Positions 5,735 to 13,649 are shown, numbered from the stretch's first letter. The stretch: 18,420 nt of DNA from Campylobacter sp. UBA1713 (GCA_002317305.1 DCIZ01000012.1:1-18420); one strand, 5' to 3'. The notes: generated from the sequence alone by a model not told the origin. Made by a program: numbers and translations.

Positions 5735-6724
5735 ATGAACATTTTGGTTACTGGCGGTGCGGGCTACATAGGCTCGCATGTTTTGAAAGCACTTTTGGAA
5801 AGAGGCGGCGACAACATTACGGTTGTAGACAACTTTTACAGCGGGTCGCAGGATGCGCTTTTGGCACTTCAAAAGGTCGGCAAATTTGAATTTGTCAAGT
5901 GCGACTTGGCGGATTTTGCGGCGGTGGCGGAGGTTTTTAAGGGGCGCAAATTTGACGCTATCATTCACTTTGCAGCCTACATAGAGGTCTTTGAGAGCAT
6001 GCAAAAACCGCTAAAATACTACCTCAACAACACAGCAAACGCAGCGAATCTCATAAAGCTAGCGAGTGAAACGGGAGTTCGTTACTTCATCTTTAGCTCG
6101 ACGGCGGCGACTTACGGCGAGCCAGAGAGTGGCGTGGTGAGCGAGACGAGCCCGCAAAATCCCATCAACCCTTATGGCAAGAGCAAGCTAATGACGGAGT
6201 GGATTCTAAAAGACGCGGCGGCGGCAAACGCAAATTTTAAATTTGGCATCTTGCGCTACTTTAACGTAGCAGGCGCTTCTAGCGATGGGCTCATAGGACA
6301 AAACTACCCAAATGCAACGCACTTAATAAAAGTCGCCGTGCAGACCATCACAGGAAAGCGTGAAAAGATGTCCATTTTTGGCGAGGACTACGCGACAAAA
6401 GATGGCACGTGCGAGCGAGACTACATACACGTCGAGGATCTTGCGAGTGCGCATTTGGCGGTTTTGGACTACTTGCAGGAGAATCCGAGCGACATTTTTA
6501 ACGTAGGTTACGGCAGAGGTTTTAGTGTAAAAGAGGTGGTGGAGTGTGCCAAAAAAGTCGGTGGCGTGGATTTTCGCGTAGACATGGCAGCACGCCGAGA
6601 TGGCGACCCAGCAGTGCTCATCTCAAACGCTGACAAACTTCGCCAAAAGACAAACTGGAAACCGCAACGAGAGAATTTAGAACTCATCATAAAAAGCGCA
6701 CTAGAATGGGAGAAAAAATGTTAA
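5735..6724 (+). CDS. galE: UDP-glucose/UDP-GlcNAc 4-epimerase (GalE/Gne type)
   Basis: A 329-residue cytosolic short-chain dehydrogenase-type epimerase that interconverts UDP-glucose and UDP-galactose and, in C. jejuni Gne, also UDP-GlcNAc and UDP-GalNAc. It would feed lipooligosaccharide, capsule or protein glycosylation. Visible motifs: NAD-binding GGAGYIGSH (7-15), FSSTAATYGEP (120-130) with the catalytic Ser/Thr, YGKSK with Tyr147 and Lys151, RYFNVAGA (174-181) and ERDYIHVEDL (227-236). The sequence resembles C. jejuni Gne as I remember it, so dual specificity is plausible but unproven. ATG 5735 is chosen over an upstream in-frame start (5654) because the Rossmann fold begins at once and AAAGGAAAA lies 6-8 bases upstream. 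The next gene overlaps its 3' end by 7 bases. Confidence 0.93.
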   Translation: MNILVTGGAGYIGSHVLKALLERGGDNITVVDNFYSGSQDALLALQKVGKFEFVKCDLADFAAVAEVFKGRKFDAIIHFAAYIEVFESMQKPLKYYLNNTANAANLIKLASETGVRYFIFSSTAATYGEPESGVVSETSPQNPINPYGKSKLMTEWILKDAAAANANFKFGILRYFNVAGASSDGLIGQNYPNATHLIKVAVQTITGKREKMSIFGEDYATKDGTCERDYIHVEDLASAHLAVLDYLQENPSDIFNVGYGRGFSVKEVVECAKKVGGVDFRVDMAARRDGDPAVLISNADKLRQKTNWKPQRENLELIIKSALEWEKKC

Positions 6725-8163
6725 GCAGAGGCAAGAAAATAGCAGTTTTGGCGGTTTTGGCGGTCGTGGTGGCGCTTTTGGTGGCGAGCTTTGTCGCGGG
6801 GAAGAGGGTGGAAACTGTTGTAAAAACCATCGAGACAAATTCGCTTGCTTTTGCCAAATTTACGCAAGTAAGTAGTGAGCGAGGTTTGTTTTCTTCTCGT
6901 TATGTTGGCGAGATAAAAACAAGTGTCAAAGAGATGGCAAAATTTGCTTTGGGTGAGTGGAGAGCAGATATTTACGCCGAAGAGTCTAACGAGGAGGCGA
7001 CTATTTTTGTAGTAACTATTGATTTTGACCATTCGCCTTTTACGCTTCTTTCTAAATTTGGAATCGTGGCAAATGTTTCTGGCGACTTTGAGAAAAAAGT
7101 TAAAGAAGAAATTCAAAAAGATTTGTCGGAGATGAAAGCATACTTTGAAAAAATATCTGTAGACGGCGTAAAACAAACCATTAAAATATCTCTTTTTGGC
7201 GATGCCACTTTTGATATTTTTGTAAAAAATTTGAAATTTGACTTTTTCGCAGACAAAAATGTTGTTGATTCAAAAATTGACGTTGCTTTGAATGACTGGA
7301 GAACTTTTTTTGTTTTTAACAAAAATTTACAGATGACAAAGTTTAATGCTGATTTGAAAAATTTGGAAATAAAATCAAAATATGCCGTGTCTAGCTTCAA
7401 AGATTTAAGCGGTGTTGTGGATTATGTAAAACCTTTTGATATATTTAAAGATGAGAATCTCAAATATTTTTTAGTTTCGACATTTGTTGACAAATCTAAA
7501 GCAAATTCAATTTGGAAAATAAGAGAGATTGAAGTTTTGGAAGGAAATGAAAAGCTTGTGGTGAGCGACATAAAACTCAAGGAGAGCACAAAAAGAGAGA
7601 ATCATCTTTATGCAAATGATGTTTTAAACATAAAATCACTCTCGTTTAAAAATGAGAGCTTGGCGAGTGATGTGGTGCTTAACTTGACATTAGAGATAAA
7701 CAATTTCAATAAACTTATTGATTTGTGGAGAAATGAGACCTATGGCATTAGTAAACTTAACAAAGAGATGTTAAATGACGAGTTTATGAGAAACATCGAC
7801 ACTAAAATCACGATTTCAAATTTGAGTTTTGTCAGAAAAGATATATTCTCTAAAATGTCAGCTTTTGGACACATAAAAGGCTATAAGGATAAAGAAGCAA
7901 ACAGGGAAGCTTTTGTAAATGCTAGTCTAAAATTTGACGCCAACAGCTCGCTTGAAAACTTTGTAAAGAGTTTTCCAGTGCTAGCTAGTTTTCCGCAGGT
8001 TTTTTCGTTTATAAAAGAGGTAAATGGCAGTAAAATAACGTCTGATTTGAGCTTTGAGGAAGATACCAGAGCCAACACCACAAAGATGTCCATTAACGGT
8101 GTTTTGATAGACGAAAATGCTAAAAACAAAAATGCTAACAGCAGCACAAATGGTGGCAAATAA
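6718..8163 (+). CDS. DUF945 (YdgA-like) family membrane-anchored protein
   Basis: A 481-residue protein with a basic N-terminus (MLSRGKK), one membrane segment at about residues 8-28 and then a long polar region of alternating beta-type segments, presumably periplasmic. The pattern just after the membrane segment (FAKFTQVSSERGLFSSRY, 49-66) with the RGLFSS motif is characteristic of DUF945 proteins such as E. coli YdgA, whose biochemical role is unknown. ATG 6718 is preferred to ATG 6706 because GGGAG (6708-6712) stands at the right distance and the overlap with galE is only 7 bases. The middle of the gene (about 7000-7900) is visibly more AT-rich than its neighbours. A hairpin with a T-run lies 20 bases after the stop and probably ends the galE transcript. 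Confidence 0.8.
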   Translation: MLSRGKKIAVLAVLAVVVALLVASFVAGKRVETVVKTIETNSLAFAKFTQVSSERGLFSSRYVGEIKTSVKEMAKFALGEWRADIYAEESNEEATIFVVTIDFDHSPFTLLSKFGIVANVSGDFEKKVKEEIQKDLSEMKAYFEKISVDGVKQTIKISLFGDATFDIFVKNLKFDFFADKNVVDSKIDVALNDWRTFFVFNKNLQMTKFNADLKNLEIKSKYAVSSFKDLSGVVDYVKPFDIFKDENLKYFLVSTFVDKSKANSIWKIREIEVLEGNEKLVVSDIKLKESTKRENHLYANDVLNIKSLSFKNESLASDVVLNLTLEINNFNKLIDLWRNETYGISKLNKEMLNDEFMRNIDTKITISNLSFVRKDIFSKMSAFGHIKGYKDKEANREAFVNASLKFDANSSLENFVKSFPVLASFPQVFSFIKEVNGSKITSDLSFEEDTRANTTKMSINGVLIDENAKNKNANSSTNGGK

Positions 8164-8182
8164 AACGCGTTGATGTTTTTTG

Positions 8183-8231
8183 CAAGCAAAAAAGGTCGCA
8201 GGGGCGAAAGCCCCCGCTTGTAAATTTTTTT
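8183..8231 (+). terminator. Terminator-like hairpin after the galE operon
   Basis: CAAGC at 8183-8187 pairs with GCTTG at 8216-8220, enclosing a second hairpin GGGGC(gaaa)GCCCC at 8201-8214, followed by TAAATTTTTTT. The inner part GGTCGCAGGGGC...GCCCCCG is the same as hairpin 1 of the structured element, so it may be a reduced copy serving as a terminator. Confidence 0.65.
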
Positions 8232-8264
8232 ACTCTCGTTGTTGCCACCTCTTTTTTTGTTTTT

Positions 8265-8302
8265 AAGTTTGCTTTTATTTAAAAATGCTAGAATCTATTT
8301 TT
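8265..8302 (+). promoter_or_regulatory. Predicted promoter of the purC-purF-purE cluster
   Basis: Extended -10 sequence TGCTAGAAT (8286-8294) downstream of AT-rich, T-phased sequence. A transcript start near 8301 would place a small ORF (8321-8437) and then purC in the leader. No PurR-type operator or known riboswitch was recognised. Confidence 0.5.
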
Positions 8303-8320
8303 GATTCTAAAGGATTTAAA

Positions 8321-8437
8321 ATGCTACCAAAATCTTCTAGTTTAATGTTTCAAATTCGAAATTTTACTTTTAGTTATCACAGCCATTATAGACAAAATTC
8401 TACAAATTCATCTACAACTACAAAACCAAAATTTTAA
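8321..8437 (+). CDS. Possible 38-aa leader peptide upstream of purC
   Basis: ATG 8321 follows AAAGGA (8309-8314) at good distance and opens a 38-codon frame rich in Ser, Thr, Asn and Gln (FSYHSHYRQNSTNSSTTTKP in the middle). Its stop TAA (8435-8437) is part of TAAGGAG, the Shine-Dalgarno of purC at 8447. The position gives a clear arrangement for translational coupling of purC, but the peptide matches nothing I know, and it is not PurS. Could be chance. Confidence 0.4.
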   Translation: MLPKSSSLMFQIRNFTFSYHSHYRQNSTNSSTTTKPKF

Positions 8438-8446
8438 GGAGATTTC

Positions 8447-9154
8447 ATGCAAAAGTTAGAACAACTTTATGAGGGCAAGGCAAAAAAAGTTTTCGCTACA
8501 AGCGATGAGTCGCTAGTCATCGTAGACTACAAAGACGACGCGACAGCGTTTAACGGCGCAAAAAAAGGGCAGATAAAAGGCAAGGGCGTCATAAACAACA
8601 AAATGAGCAACTTTCTCATGAGCGAGCTAGAAAAAGCGGGCGTGCCGACACACTTTGTAAAAGAGCTAAGCGAGCGAGAGACGTTGGTAAAAAAGGTGCG
8701 AATCGTCCCGCTGGAAGTGATCATTAGAAACATCTCAGCGGGCAGTTTTGCGGCGCGTTTTGGTGTCCAAGAGGGAATCAAATTTGAAAAACCGACCATC
8801 GAGTTTTGTTTGAAAGATGACGCACTAAACGACCCGATGCTAGCTGAACCGCACATTTTCGCACTCTCTCTTGCCAGCGAAGCAGAGGTGGAGAGCATCA
8901 AAAAAATGGCGTTTCAGATAAACGACTTTTTACGCAGTTTTTACGCAGAGCTTGGCATAACGCTAGTAGACTTCAAACTCGAATTTGGCAGGCTTTCAGA
9001 CGGGCAGATAGTGCTAGCAGATGAGATAAGTCCAGACACTTCGCGGCTTTGGGACACAAAAACAGGCGAAAAACTAGACAAAGACCGTTTCAGACGTGAC
9101 CTAGGTGGCGTAGAGGGCGCATATGCAGAAGTCGCCAGAAGGCTAGGGCTTTAA
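8447..9154 (+). CDS. purC: Phosphoribosylaminoimidazole-succinocarboxamide synthase
   Basis: A 235-residue cytosolic enzyme that joins CAIR and aspartate with ATP to give SAICAR in de novo purine synthesis. Conserved parts: [10 protein letters not shown] (7-16), the ATP loop; [14 protein letters not shown] (88-101), signature 1; LVDFKLEFG (173-181), signature 2; and [12 protein letters not shown] (192-203). Length is the usual one for the bacterial single-domain form. TAAGGAG stands 5 bases upstream of the ATG. purF begins 1 base after the stop, so the two are coupled. A small ORF upstream may influence its translation. Confidence 0.97.
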   Translation: MQKLEQLYEGKAKKVFATSDESLVIVDYKDDATAFNGAKKGQIKGKGVINNKMSNFLMSELEKAGVPTHFVKELSERETLVKKVRIVPLEVIIRNISAGSFAARFGVQEGIKFEKPTIEFCLKDDALNDPMLAEPHIFALSLASEAEVESIKKMAFQINDFLRSFYAELGITLVDFKLEFGRLSDGQIVLADEISPDTSRLWDTKTGEKLDKDRFRRDLGGVEGAYAEVARRLGL

Positions 9155-9155
9155 G

Positions 9156-10517
9156 ATGAGAAAGCTTAACGAAGAGTGTGGCGTTTTTGGCGTTTGTTTT
9201 ACACAAAAAGAGGCAGTCGCGCAGCTTTGCTATTACGGGCTTTTTGCTTTGCAGCACAGAGGACAAGAGGCGGCGGGCATTTGCGTGGCTAGTGGCGGAC
9301 GTTTGCAAACGCACAAAGATGACGGGCTAGTGGGGGATGTCTTTTGTGAGCAGGTTTTGGGCGGTTTTGAGCTGGGCGAGATAGGCATAGGGCACGTTCG
9401 TTACTCGACAACGGGCAGCAAGTGTAAAGAGAACGCCCAGCCCATAGTCGTCAGCCACAAAGCGGGCAACCTAGCCCTAGCACACAACGGCAACCTAACA
9501 AACACAGCGGAGCTAAAAGCCATGTTAGAGAGCACGGGGGCTATATTTCACACCACTAGCGACACGGAGATCATTAGCTATCTCATAACAAAAGAGCGAC
9601 TCTCTAGCCCAAATTTAGAAACCGCCATCTTGCGTGTGATGGGGCAGATAGAGGGCGCTTTTTCTCTCGTCATTACAAACGGACAAAGACTCATAGCGCT
9701 AAAAGATCCGCACGGCTACAGACCGCTTTGTTACGGCAAATTTGCCAGTGGCGGTTACGTCGTGGCTAGTGAAAGCGCGGCACTTGACGCTGTGGGAGCG
9801 ACTTTTGTAAAAGAGCTAGATGCAGGCGAGATGGTCATCTTTGAAAATGGGCAGGTGCGAAGTGTGCGTGAATTTTGTGGCGTAAAAAAGGGCAAAATTT
9901 GCGCCTTTGAGTTTATCTACTTTGCGCGACCAGATAGCGTAATAGGCGGCGTGAGCGTGCACAATGCGCGTGTGCGAGCGGGTGAAATTTTAGCCACTCG
10001 ACATCCAGTAGATGCTGACCTCGTCATAGGCGTGCCAGACTCGGGGCTTGAAGGGGCGATGGGCTACGCAAAGCAGAGTGGTTTGCCTTTGGAATTTGGT
10101 TTTTTGAAGAATCGCTACATAGGGCGAAGTTTCATAGGACCTACACAAAAGAGCCGTGAAAACATGGTCAGCATAAAGCTAAATGCGGTGCGTTCGGTGG
10201 TAGAGGGAAAGAGGCTGGTAGTCATAGACGACTCTGTCGTGAGAGGGACGACTAGCAAACGCACGGTGGAGATCTTGCGGCGTGCGGGCGCAAAGGAGAT
10301 TCACATGCGAATCACCGCGCCGCAGTTTGTGAGCCCGTGTTTTTGGGGAATCGACATAGACGACAGGGCGAACTTAATAAGCGCTAAATTTGGTTTGGAC
10401 GAGATAGCGCGGTTTGTCGGCGTAGATTCTTTGGGGTTTTTGGAGCTTGAAGACCTAAACGAAATTTGTGGCGGCGAGGAGCACTGCAATGCGTGTTTTG
10501 TGCGCGAGGAGAACTGA
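9156..10517 (+). CDS. purF: Amidophosphoribosyltransferase
   Basis: A 453-residue enzyme for the first committed step of purine synthesis, PRPP plus glutamine to phosphoribosylamine. The short propeptide MRKLNEE precedes Cys8, which becomes the N-terminal nucleophile of the glutaminase domain; HRGQEAAG (34-41), GHVRYSTTG (79-87) and HNGNLTN (110-116) follow. The PRPP-binding loop is VVIDDSVVRGTTSKR (355-369). Cys249, Cys395, Cys444 and Cys447 fit the four ligands of the [4Fe-4S] cluster in the Bacillus-type enzyme, so this is the iron-sulphur form with a processed propeptide. It follows purC by one base. Its stop codon lies within a heptamer-like unit (CTGAAAA), and that short repeat bridge continues to purE. 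Confidence 0.97.
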   Translation: MRKLNEECGVFGVCFTQKEAVAQLCYYGLFALQHRGQEAAGICVASGGRLQTHKDDGLVGDVFCEQVLGGFELGEIGIGHVRYSTTGSKCKENAQPIVVSHKAGNLALAHNGNLTNTAELKAMLESTGAIFHTTSDTEIISYLITKERLSSPNLETAILRVMGQIEGAFSLVITNGQRLIALKDPHGYRPLCYGKFASGGYVVASESAALDAVGATFVKELDAGEMVIFENGQVRSVREFCGVKKGKICAFEFIYFARPDSVIGGVSVHNARVRAGEILATRHPVDADLVIGVPDSGLEGAMGYAKQSGLPLEFGFLKNRYIGRSFIGPTQKSRENMVSIKLNAVRSVVEGKRLVVIDDSVVRGTTSKRTVEILRRAGAKEIHMRITAPQFVSPCFWGIDIDDRANLISAKFGLDEIARFVGVDSLGFLELEDLNEICGGEEHCNACFVREEN

Positions 10518-10540
10518 AAACATAGAACGGAGAAAAATAG
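10514..10540 (+). repeat. Short heptamer-like bridge between purF and purE
   Basis: ctgaaaa, catagaa, cggagaa, then aaatag and the purE ATG. The first unit contains the purF stop codon TGA and the third gives the purE Shine-Dalgarno (GGAG at 10529-10532). Confidence 0.55.
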
Positions 10541-11032
10541 ATGAAAGTTGGAGTGGTTTTAGGAAGTAAGAGCGATGTGGCTTTGATGAAGGGTTGTTTT
10601 GAGACACTTAGCGAATTTGGCGTGGCGTTTGAGGCGCACATATACTCGGCACACAGGACGCCAGAAAAGGCGCATGAGTTTGCACGGAGTGCTAGAGAGA
10701 AGGGCTTTGGCGTGCTAGTAGGAGCTGCTGGCATGGCGGCGCACTTGGCGGGTGCTTTGGCGGCGGTGAGCACTTTGCCAGTCGTGGCGGTGCCTTTGGC
10801 AAGTCAAAACGCAAATTTGGGCGGGCTAGATGCTTTGCTTGCTAGCGTTCAGATGCCGAGTGGCGTGCCAGTGGCGACAGTGGCGGTAAATGGCGCAAAA
10901 AATGCAGCTTTGTTAGCTGTGCAGATTCTCTCGCTTTCAGATGAGAGTTTGGCACAAAAGCTAGCGGCGGCAAAGGCAAAAAATGCGGCGGACGTTTTGG
11001 AGGCGGATGCAAATTTGCAAACTGAATTCTGA
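10541..11032 (+). CDS. purE: N5-carboxyaminoimidazole ribonucleotide mutase
   Basis: A 163-residue enzyme that moves the carboxyl group of N5-CAIR to C4 to give CAIR, the substrate of PurC. Class I PurE motifs: GSKSDVALM (8-16), the phosphate/CO2 site with Ser10 and Asp12; SAHRTPEK (41-48) with the catalytic His43; GAAGMAAHLAG (61-71). Length is normal. The start is fixed by GGAG 8 bases upstream. In most bacteria this class works with PurK, which is not in the window. The stop codon is again inside a CTGAAAA heptamer and a short array continues downstream. Confidence 0.96.
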   Translation: MKVGVVLGSKSDVALMKGCFETLSEFGVAFEAHIYSAHRTPEKAHEFARSAREKGFGVLVGAAGMAAHLAGALAAVSTLPVVAVPLASQNANLGGLDALLASVQMPSGVPVATVAVNGAKNAALLAVQILSLSDESLAQKLAAAKAKNAADVLEADANLQTEF

Positions 11033-11063
11033 AAACGGAAAACGGAGTACGGAATGCAGAATT
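11029..11063 (+). repeat. Heptamer tandem repeat containing the purE stop codon
   Basis: ctgaaaa (with purE TGA at 11030-11032), cggaaaa, cggagta, cggaatg, cagaatt, all in 7-bp phase. Confidence 0.82.
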
Positions 11064-11128
11064 TAAAAAATTTACTTTTGGCTAAATTTTAACGATTCTT
11101 GATAAAATTTAAAAAAGCAAAAACAGAA

Positions 11129-11262
11129 CGCCGTCATTCTGAGGGAGCGTTAGCGACCCGAAGAATCCCCTGAAATTTGAGCTAGTAGAATCGTTAAATT
11201 TACGAAAAAACGAATTTGTAGATTCTTTTCCCTCAAAAGGCGGGGGATTCTTCGGTCGGTAA
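11129..11262. repeat. Inverted-arm element with truncated right arm
   Basis: The left arm (11129-11172) is intact, starting CGCCGTCATTCTGAGGGAGC and ending AATCCCCTG. The right arm begins GGCGGGGGATTCTTCGGTCGG (from 11239) but jumps straight to TAACGG, so about 24 bases present in the full copy at 14077-14118 are missing. Confidence 0.85.
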
Positions 11263-11297
11263 CGGAAAACAGAATGCGGAAAACAGAAAAAAGAATT
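11263..11297 (+). repeat. Heptamer tandem repeat, 5 units
   Basis: cggaaaa, cagaatg, cggaaaa, cagaaaa, aagaatt, followed by TGTAAAATTTGC. Same position relative to an inverted-arm element as the arrays at 3285 and 14123. Confidence 0.85.
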
Positions 11298-11329
11298 TGT
11301 AAAATTTGCTTTTTCGTAAATTTGTTTGT

Positions 11330-11345
11330 CGATTCTATAGAATCG
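11330..11345. repeat. GATTCTAYAGAATC palindrome
   Basis: CGATTCTATAGAATCG is a perfect 16-bp palindrome at the outer border of the repeat block. Near-identical copies are at 13735-13750 and 13941-13955. Confidence 0.8.
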
Positions 11346-11391
11346 CAGAATCTGCATTCTGAACGCATTTTTGCATAACTAGGAGCAAAAA

Positions 11392-12015
11392 ATGAATTCA
11401 CTTTTGATAGCCGAAAACATAGGCATCATCGCCGCTGCATTTAGCGGTTTCTTTTTTGGTGTAAAGCGTGGTTGCGACCTTTTGGGGCTCTTTTTAAGCG
11501 CCTTTTTGACTGCGCTTGGTGGCGGACTTTTAAGAGATGTTTTTGTGAGTCGCTTGCCGTTTAGTTTTACCCACTACTCACCTGTGATGCTCGTCCTCGG
11601 CGTGCTCTTTTTTGGCATCGTTTTTCGGTTTTACAGGACGAATCTCGACAGAATCGAAAATTCCACTTGGTTTATCTTTTGCGATGCACTCGGCATCGTG
11701 AGCTTCTCCATAGTGGGCGCAGGCGTGGCGTATGCGGCGGGACTAAACGCAGTCGGCGTGGTTTTGGTCGGCTTTTTTAACGGCATCGGTGGCGGACTTT
11801 TAAGAGACATCATCTTAAACGAAGTGCCGTGGTTTTTAAAAACTGGGCTTTACGGAAGTGTCTGTTTGCTGACGAGTTTTGGGTATTTTTGGCTGTTAAA
11901 ATTTGGTTTTGACGGGATTTTGGAAGTGAGCGTTTTGCTTTTTTTTATGACGGCGTTTAGAATGGCGGCGTTTAAATTTGGCTGGCGACTTTTGGTTTTA
12001 AAAACGAAGGAGTAA
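11392..12015 (+). CDS. TRIC-type cation channel family protein (YadS/UPF0126)
   Basis: A 207-residue integral membrane protein with about seven hydrophobic segments. It is built as an internal duplication: each half carries GGGLLRD (43-49 and 133-139), the glycine-rich kink motif of bacterial TRIC homologues (UPF0126), and the second half has the GFFNGIGGG context. Family members are trimeric monovalent cation channels in structural studies; the physiological role in bacteria is unclear. AGGAG 8 bases upstream supports the start. Its stop is 3 bases before purM, and AAGGAG at its own 3' end serves as purM ribosome binding site, so it is very likely the first gene of the purM-purN transcript. 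Nothing in the sequence shows a link to purine metabolism. Confidence 0.87.
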   Translation: MNSLLIAENIGIIAAAFSGFFFGVKRGCDLLGLFLSAFLTALGGGLLRDVFVSRLPFSFTHYSPVMLVLGVLFFGIVFRFYRTNLDRIENSTWFIFCDALGIVSFSIVGAGVAYAAGLNAVGVVLVGFFNGIGGGLLRDIILNEVPWFLKTGLYGSVCLLTSFGYFWLLKFGFDGILEVSVLLFFMTAFRMAAFKFGWRLLVLKTKE

Positions 12016-12018
12016 AAG

Positions 12019-13053
12019 ATGAGAAAGGCGTATGAGGCAAGCGGCGTAAATGTCGAGGCAGGTTATGAGGCGGTTGAGCGCATAAAAAGCCACGCGGCTA
12101 GGACAAAAGTGCCGGGCGTGCTGGGCGGACTGGGCGGTTTTGGTGGGCTTTTTGAGCCAAATTTAAGTGGCATAAAAGAGCCTGTTTTTGTGAGCGGGAC
12201 AGATGGCGTGGGGACAAAGCTAAAGCTTGCGTTTTTGCTAGACAAACACGACACAGTCGGCATCGACTGCGTGGCGATGTGTGTAAATGACGTGGTTTGT
12301 GGCGGTGCAAAGCCTTTGTTTTTTTTGGACTACATAGCGGTGGGCAAAAACTCGCCTGCGCAAGTCGAGGAGATAGTAAAAGGCATAGCAGACGGGTGCG
12401 TGGAGGCGGGCTGTGCGCTGGTGGGTGGCGAGACGGCGGAGATGCCGGGCTTTTACCCTGTGGGCGAATATGACGTGGCGGGCTTTTGCGTGGGCGTGGT
12501 AGATAAGTCAAAGATTCTCACGCCAGAGCGTATGCGTGAGGGCGATGCGGTGCTAGCGCTTGCATCTAGCGGCGTGCATAGCAATGGCTTTTCGCTTGTG
12601 AGGCGTGTTTTTGGGCTGGACGGTGAGGAGGCAAAGGCAAATTTGAGTGAGCGGTTTAGTGAGCTAGGCGGTGAGAGACTAGGCGACGTGCTTTTGACGC
12701 CAACGCGAATTTATGTGCGTGAGGTTTTGAGGCTTTTTGAGGCGGGCGTGCTAAATGGTGCGGCGCACATTACAGGTGGCGGGTTTTTTGAAAATGTGCC
12801 GCGATGTTTGGGCGATGGCTTTGGCGTGGAGGTGGAGCGTGAAAAGGTGCGAGTTTTGCCTATTTTTGAGCTTTTGACAAAGCGAGCGGGGCTTTGTGAC
12901 GTGGAGGCGTTTTCTACCTTTAACATGGGCGTGGGAATGGTTTTTGTAGTGCCACGTGAGCGTGTGAGCGAGGCTTTTGCGCTGGTGCCAGAGCTTTATG
13001 AGATAGGGCGAGTGGTAAAGGGCAGTGGTGTAAATTTGAAAGGCGCAAGATGA
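12019..13053 (+). CDS. purM: Phosphoribosylformylglycinamidine cyclo-ligase (AIR synthetase)
   Basis: A 344-residue cytosolic enzyme that closes the imidazole ring, converting FGAM to AIR with ATP. It has the PurM/ThiL-type ATP-binding fold: GTDGVGTKLKLA (60-71), VNDVVCGGAKPLFFLDY (89-105), LVGGETAEMPG (134-144), SSGVHSNGFSLVR (183-195), ITGGGFFENVPR (251-262) and FNMGVGM (301-307). Length is normal. AAGGAG stands just upstream, inside the end of the channel gene. The stop overlaps the purN start (ATGA), typical of tight coupling. Together with purN, purF, purE and purC it covers half of the IMP pathway. Confidence 0.97.
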   Translation: MRKAYEASGVNVEAGYEAVERIKSHAARTKVPGVLGGLGGFGGLFEPNLSGIKEPVFVSGTDGVGTKLKLAFLLDKHDTVGIDCVAMCVNDVVCGGAKPLFFLDYIAVGKNSPAQVEEIVKGIADGCVEAGCALVGGETAEMPGFYPVGEYDVAGFCVGVVDKSKILTPERMREGDAVLALASSGVHSNGFSLVRRVFGLDGEEAKANLSERFSELGGERLGDVLLTPTRIYVREVLRLFEAGVLNGAAHITGGGFFENVPRCLGDGFGVEVEREKVRVLPIFELLTKRAGLCDVEAFSTFNMGVGMVFVVPRERVSEAFALVPELYEIGRVVKGSGVNLKGAR

Positions 13054-13649
13054 GGCGAGTTGCGGTTTTGGTGAGTGGTGGCGGGACAAATTTGCAGGCT
13101 TTGCTGGACTTTGAGCGGGCGGGGCTTTTGCGTGGCGGAAAGATAGCTTTGGTGGTGAGCAACAAGCCAGAAGCCTTTGGGCTGGTGCGGGCAAAAGAGG
13201 CGGGCGTAAAGAGTGCGGTGGTGGAGAGCAAAGGGCGGACACAGAGCGAATTTGAGGCGGAGCTGCTGGCGGTTTTGCGAGAAAATGGTGTAGATGTGGT
13301 GGTTTTGGCGGGATTTTTGCGCGTGCTTAGTGGAGAGTTTGTAAAGAACTTTGAGCAAAGAATGCTAAATGTGCATCCATCGCTTTTGCCTAAATTTGGC
13401 GGCGTGGGGATGTATGGGCTAAATGTGCATCGGGCGGTTTTGGCGAGCGGCGAGCGTGTGAGTGGCGCAAGCGTGCACTTTGTGAGCGCAGGTGTGGACG
13501 AAGGCGAAGTGGTGCTACAGCGTGAAGTGGCGGTGGAGAGTGGCGACACGCCGGAGAGTTTGCAGGAGAGAATCATGCGTGAGGCGGAGTGGAAAATTTT
13601 GCCGGAGGCTTTGAATTTGGTCTTGGCGGGGCTAGATTCTAAAGGGTGA
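13050..13649 (+). CDS. purN: Phosphoribosylglycinamide formyltransferase 1
   Basis: A 199-residue enzyme that transfers a formyl group from 10-formyltetrahydrofolate to GAR. Motifs: VLVSGGGTNLQALL (6-19), the phosphate-binding loop; NVHPSLLPKF (107-116) with the catalytic Asn107 and His109; and VDEGEVV (149-155) with the catalytic Asp150. Length matches the family. It overlaps purM by four bases. Just after the stop codon a heptamer array begins (13659). No terminator of standard form is seen until the hairpins at 13843-13918. Confidence 0.95.
   Translation: MRRVAVLVSGGGTNLQALLDFERAGLLRGGKIALVVSNKPEAFGLVRAKEAGVKSAVVESKGRTQSEFEAELLAVLRENGVDVVVLAGFLRVLSGEFVKNFEQRMLNVHPSLLPKFGGVGMYGLNVHRAVLASGERVSGASVHFVSAGVDEGEVVLQREVAVESGDTPESLQERIMREAEWKILPEALNLVLAGLDSKG

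Larger units (their letters stand above)
11033..11391. other. Intergenic repeat mosaic between purE and the TRIC channel gene
   Basis: This 359-bp gap contains, in order, a heptamer array, an inverted-arm element with a truncated right arm (11129-11262), a second heptamer array (11263-11297), the AT-rich linker TTTGCTTTTTCGTAAATTTG, the palindrome CGATTCTATAGAATCG (11330-11345) and the ribosome binding site of the next gene. No gene is seen. Confidence 0.75.

Noticed and set aside
12920..13576. Minus-strand 218-aa ORF opposite purM/purN
   Set aside because: Low-complexity Ser/Pro/Thr-rich product lying wholly opposite well-conserved purine genes; a composition shadow.
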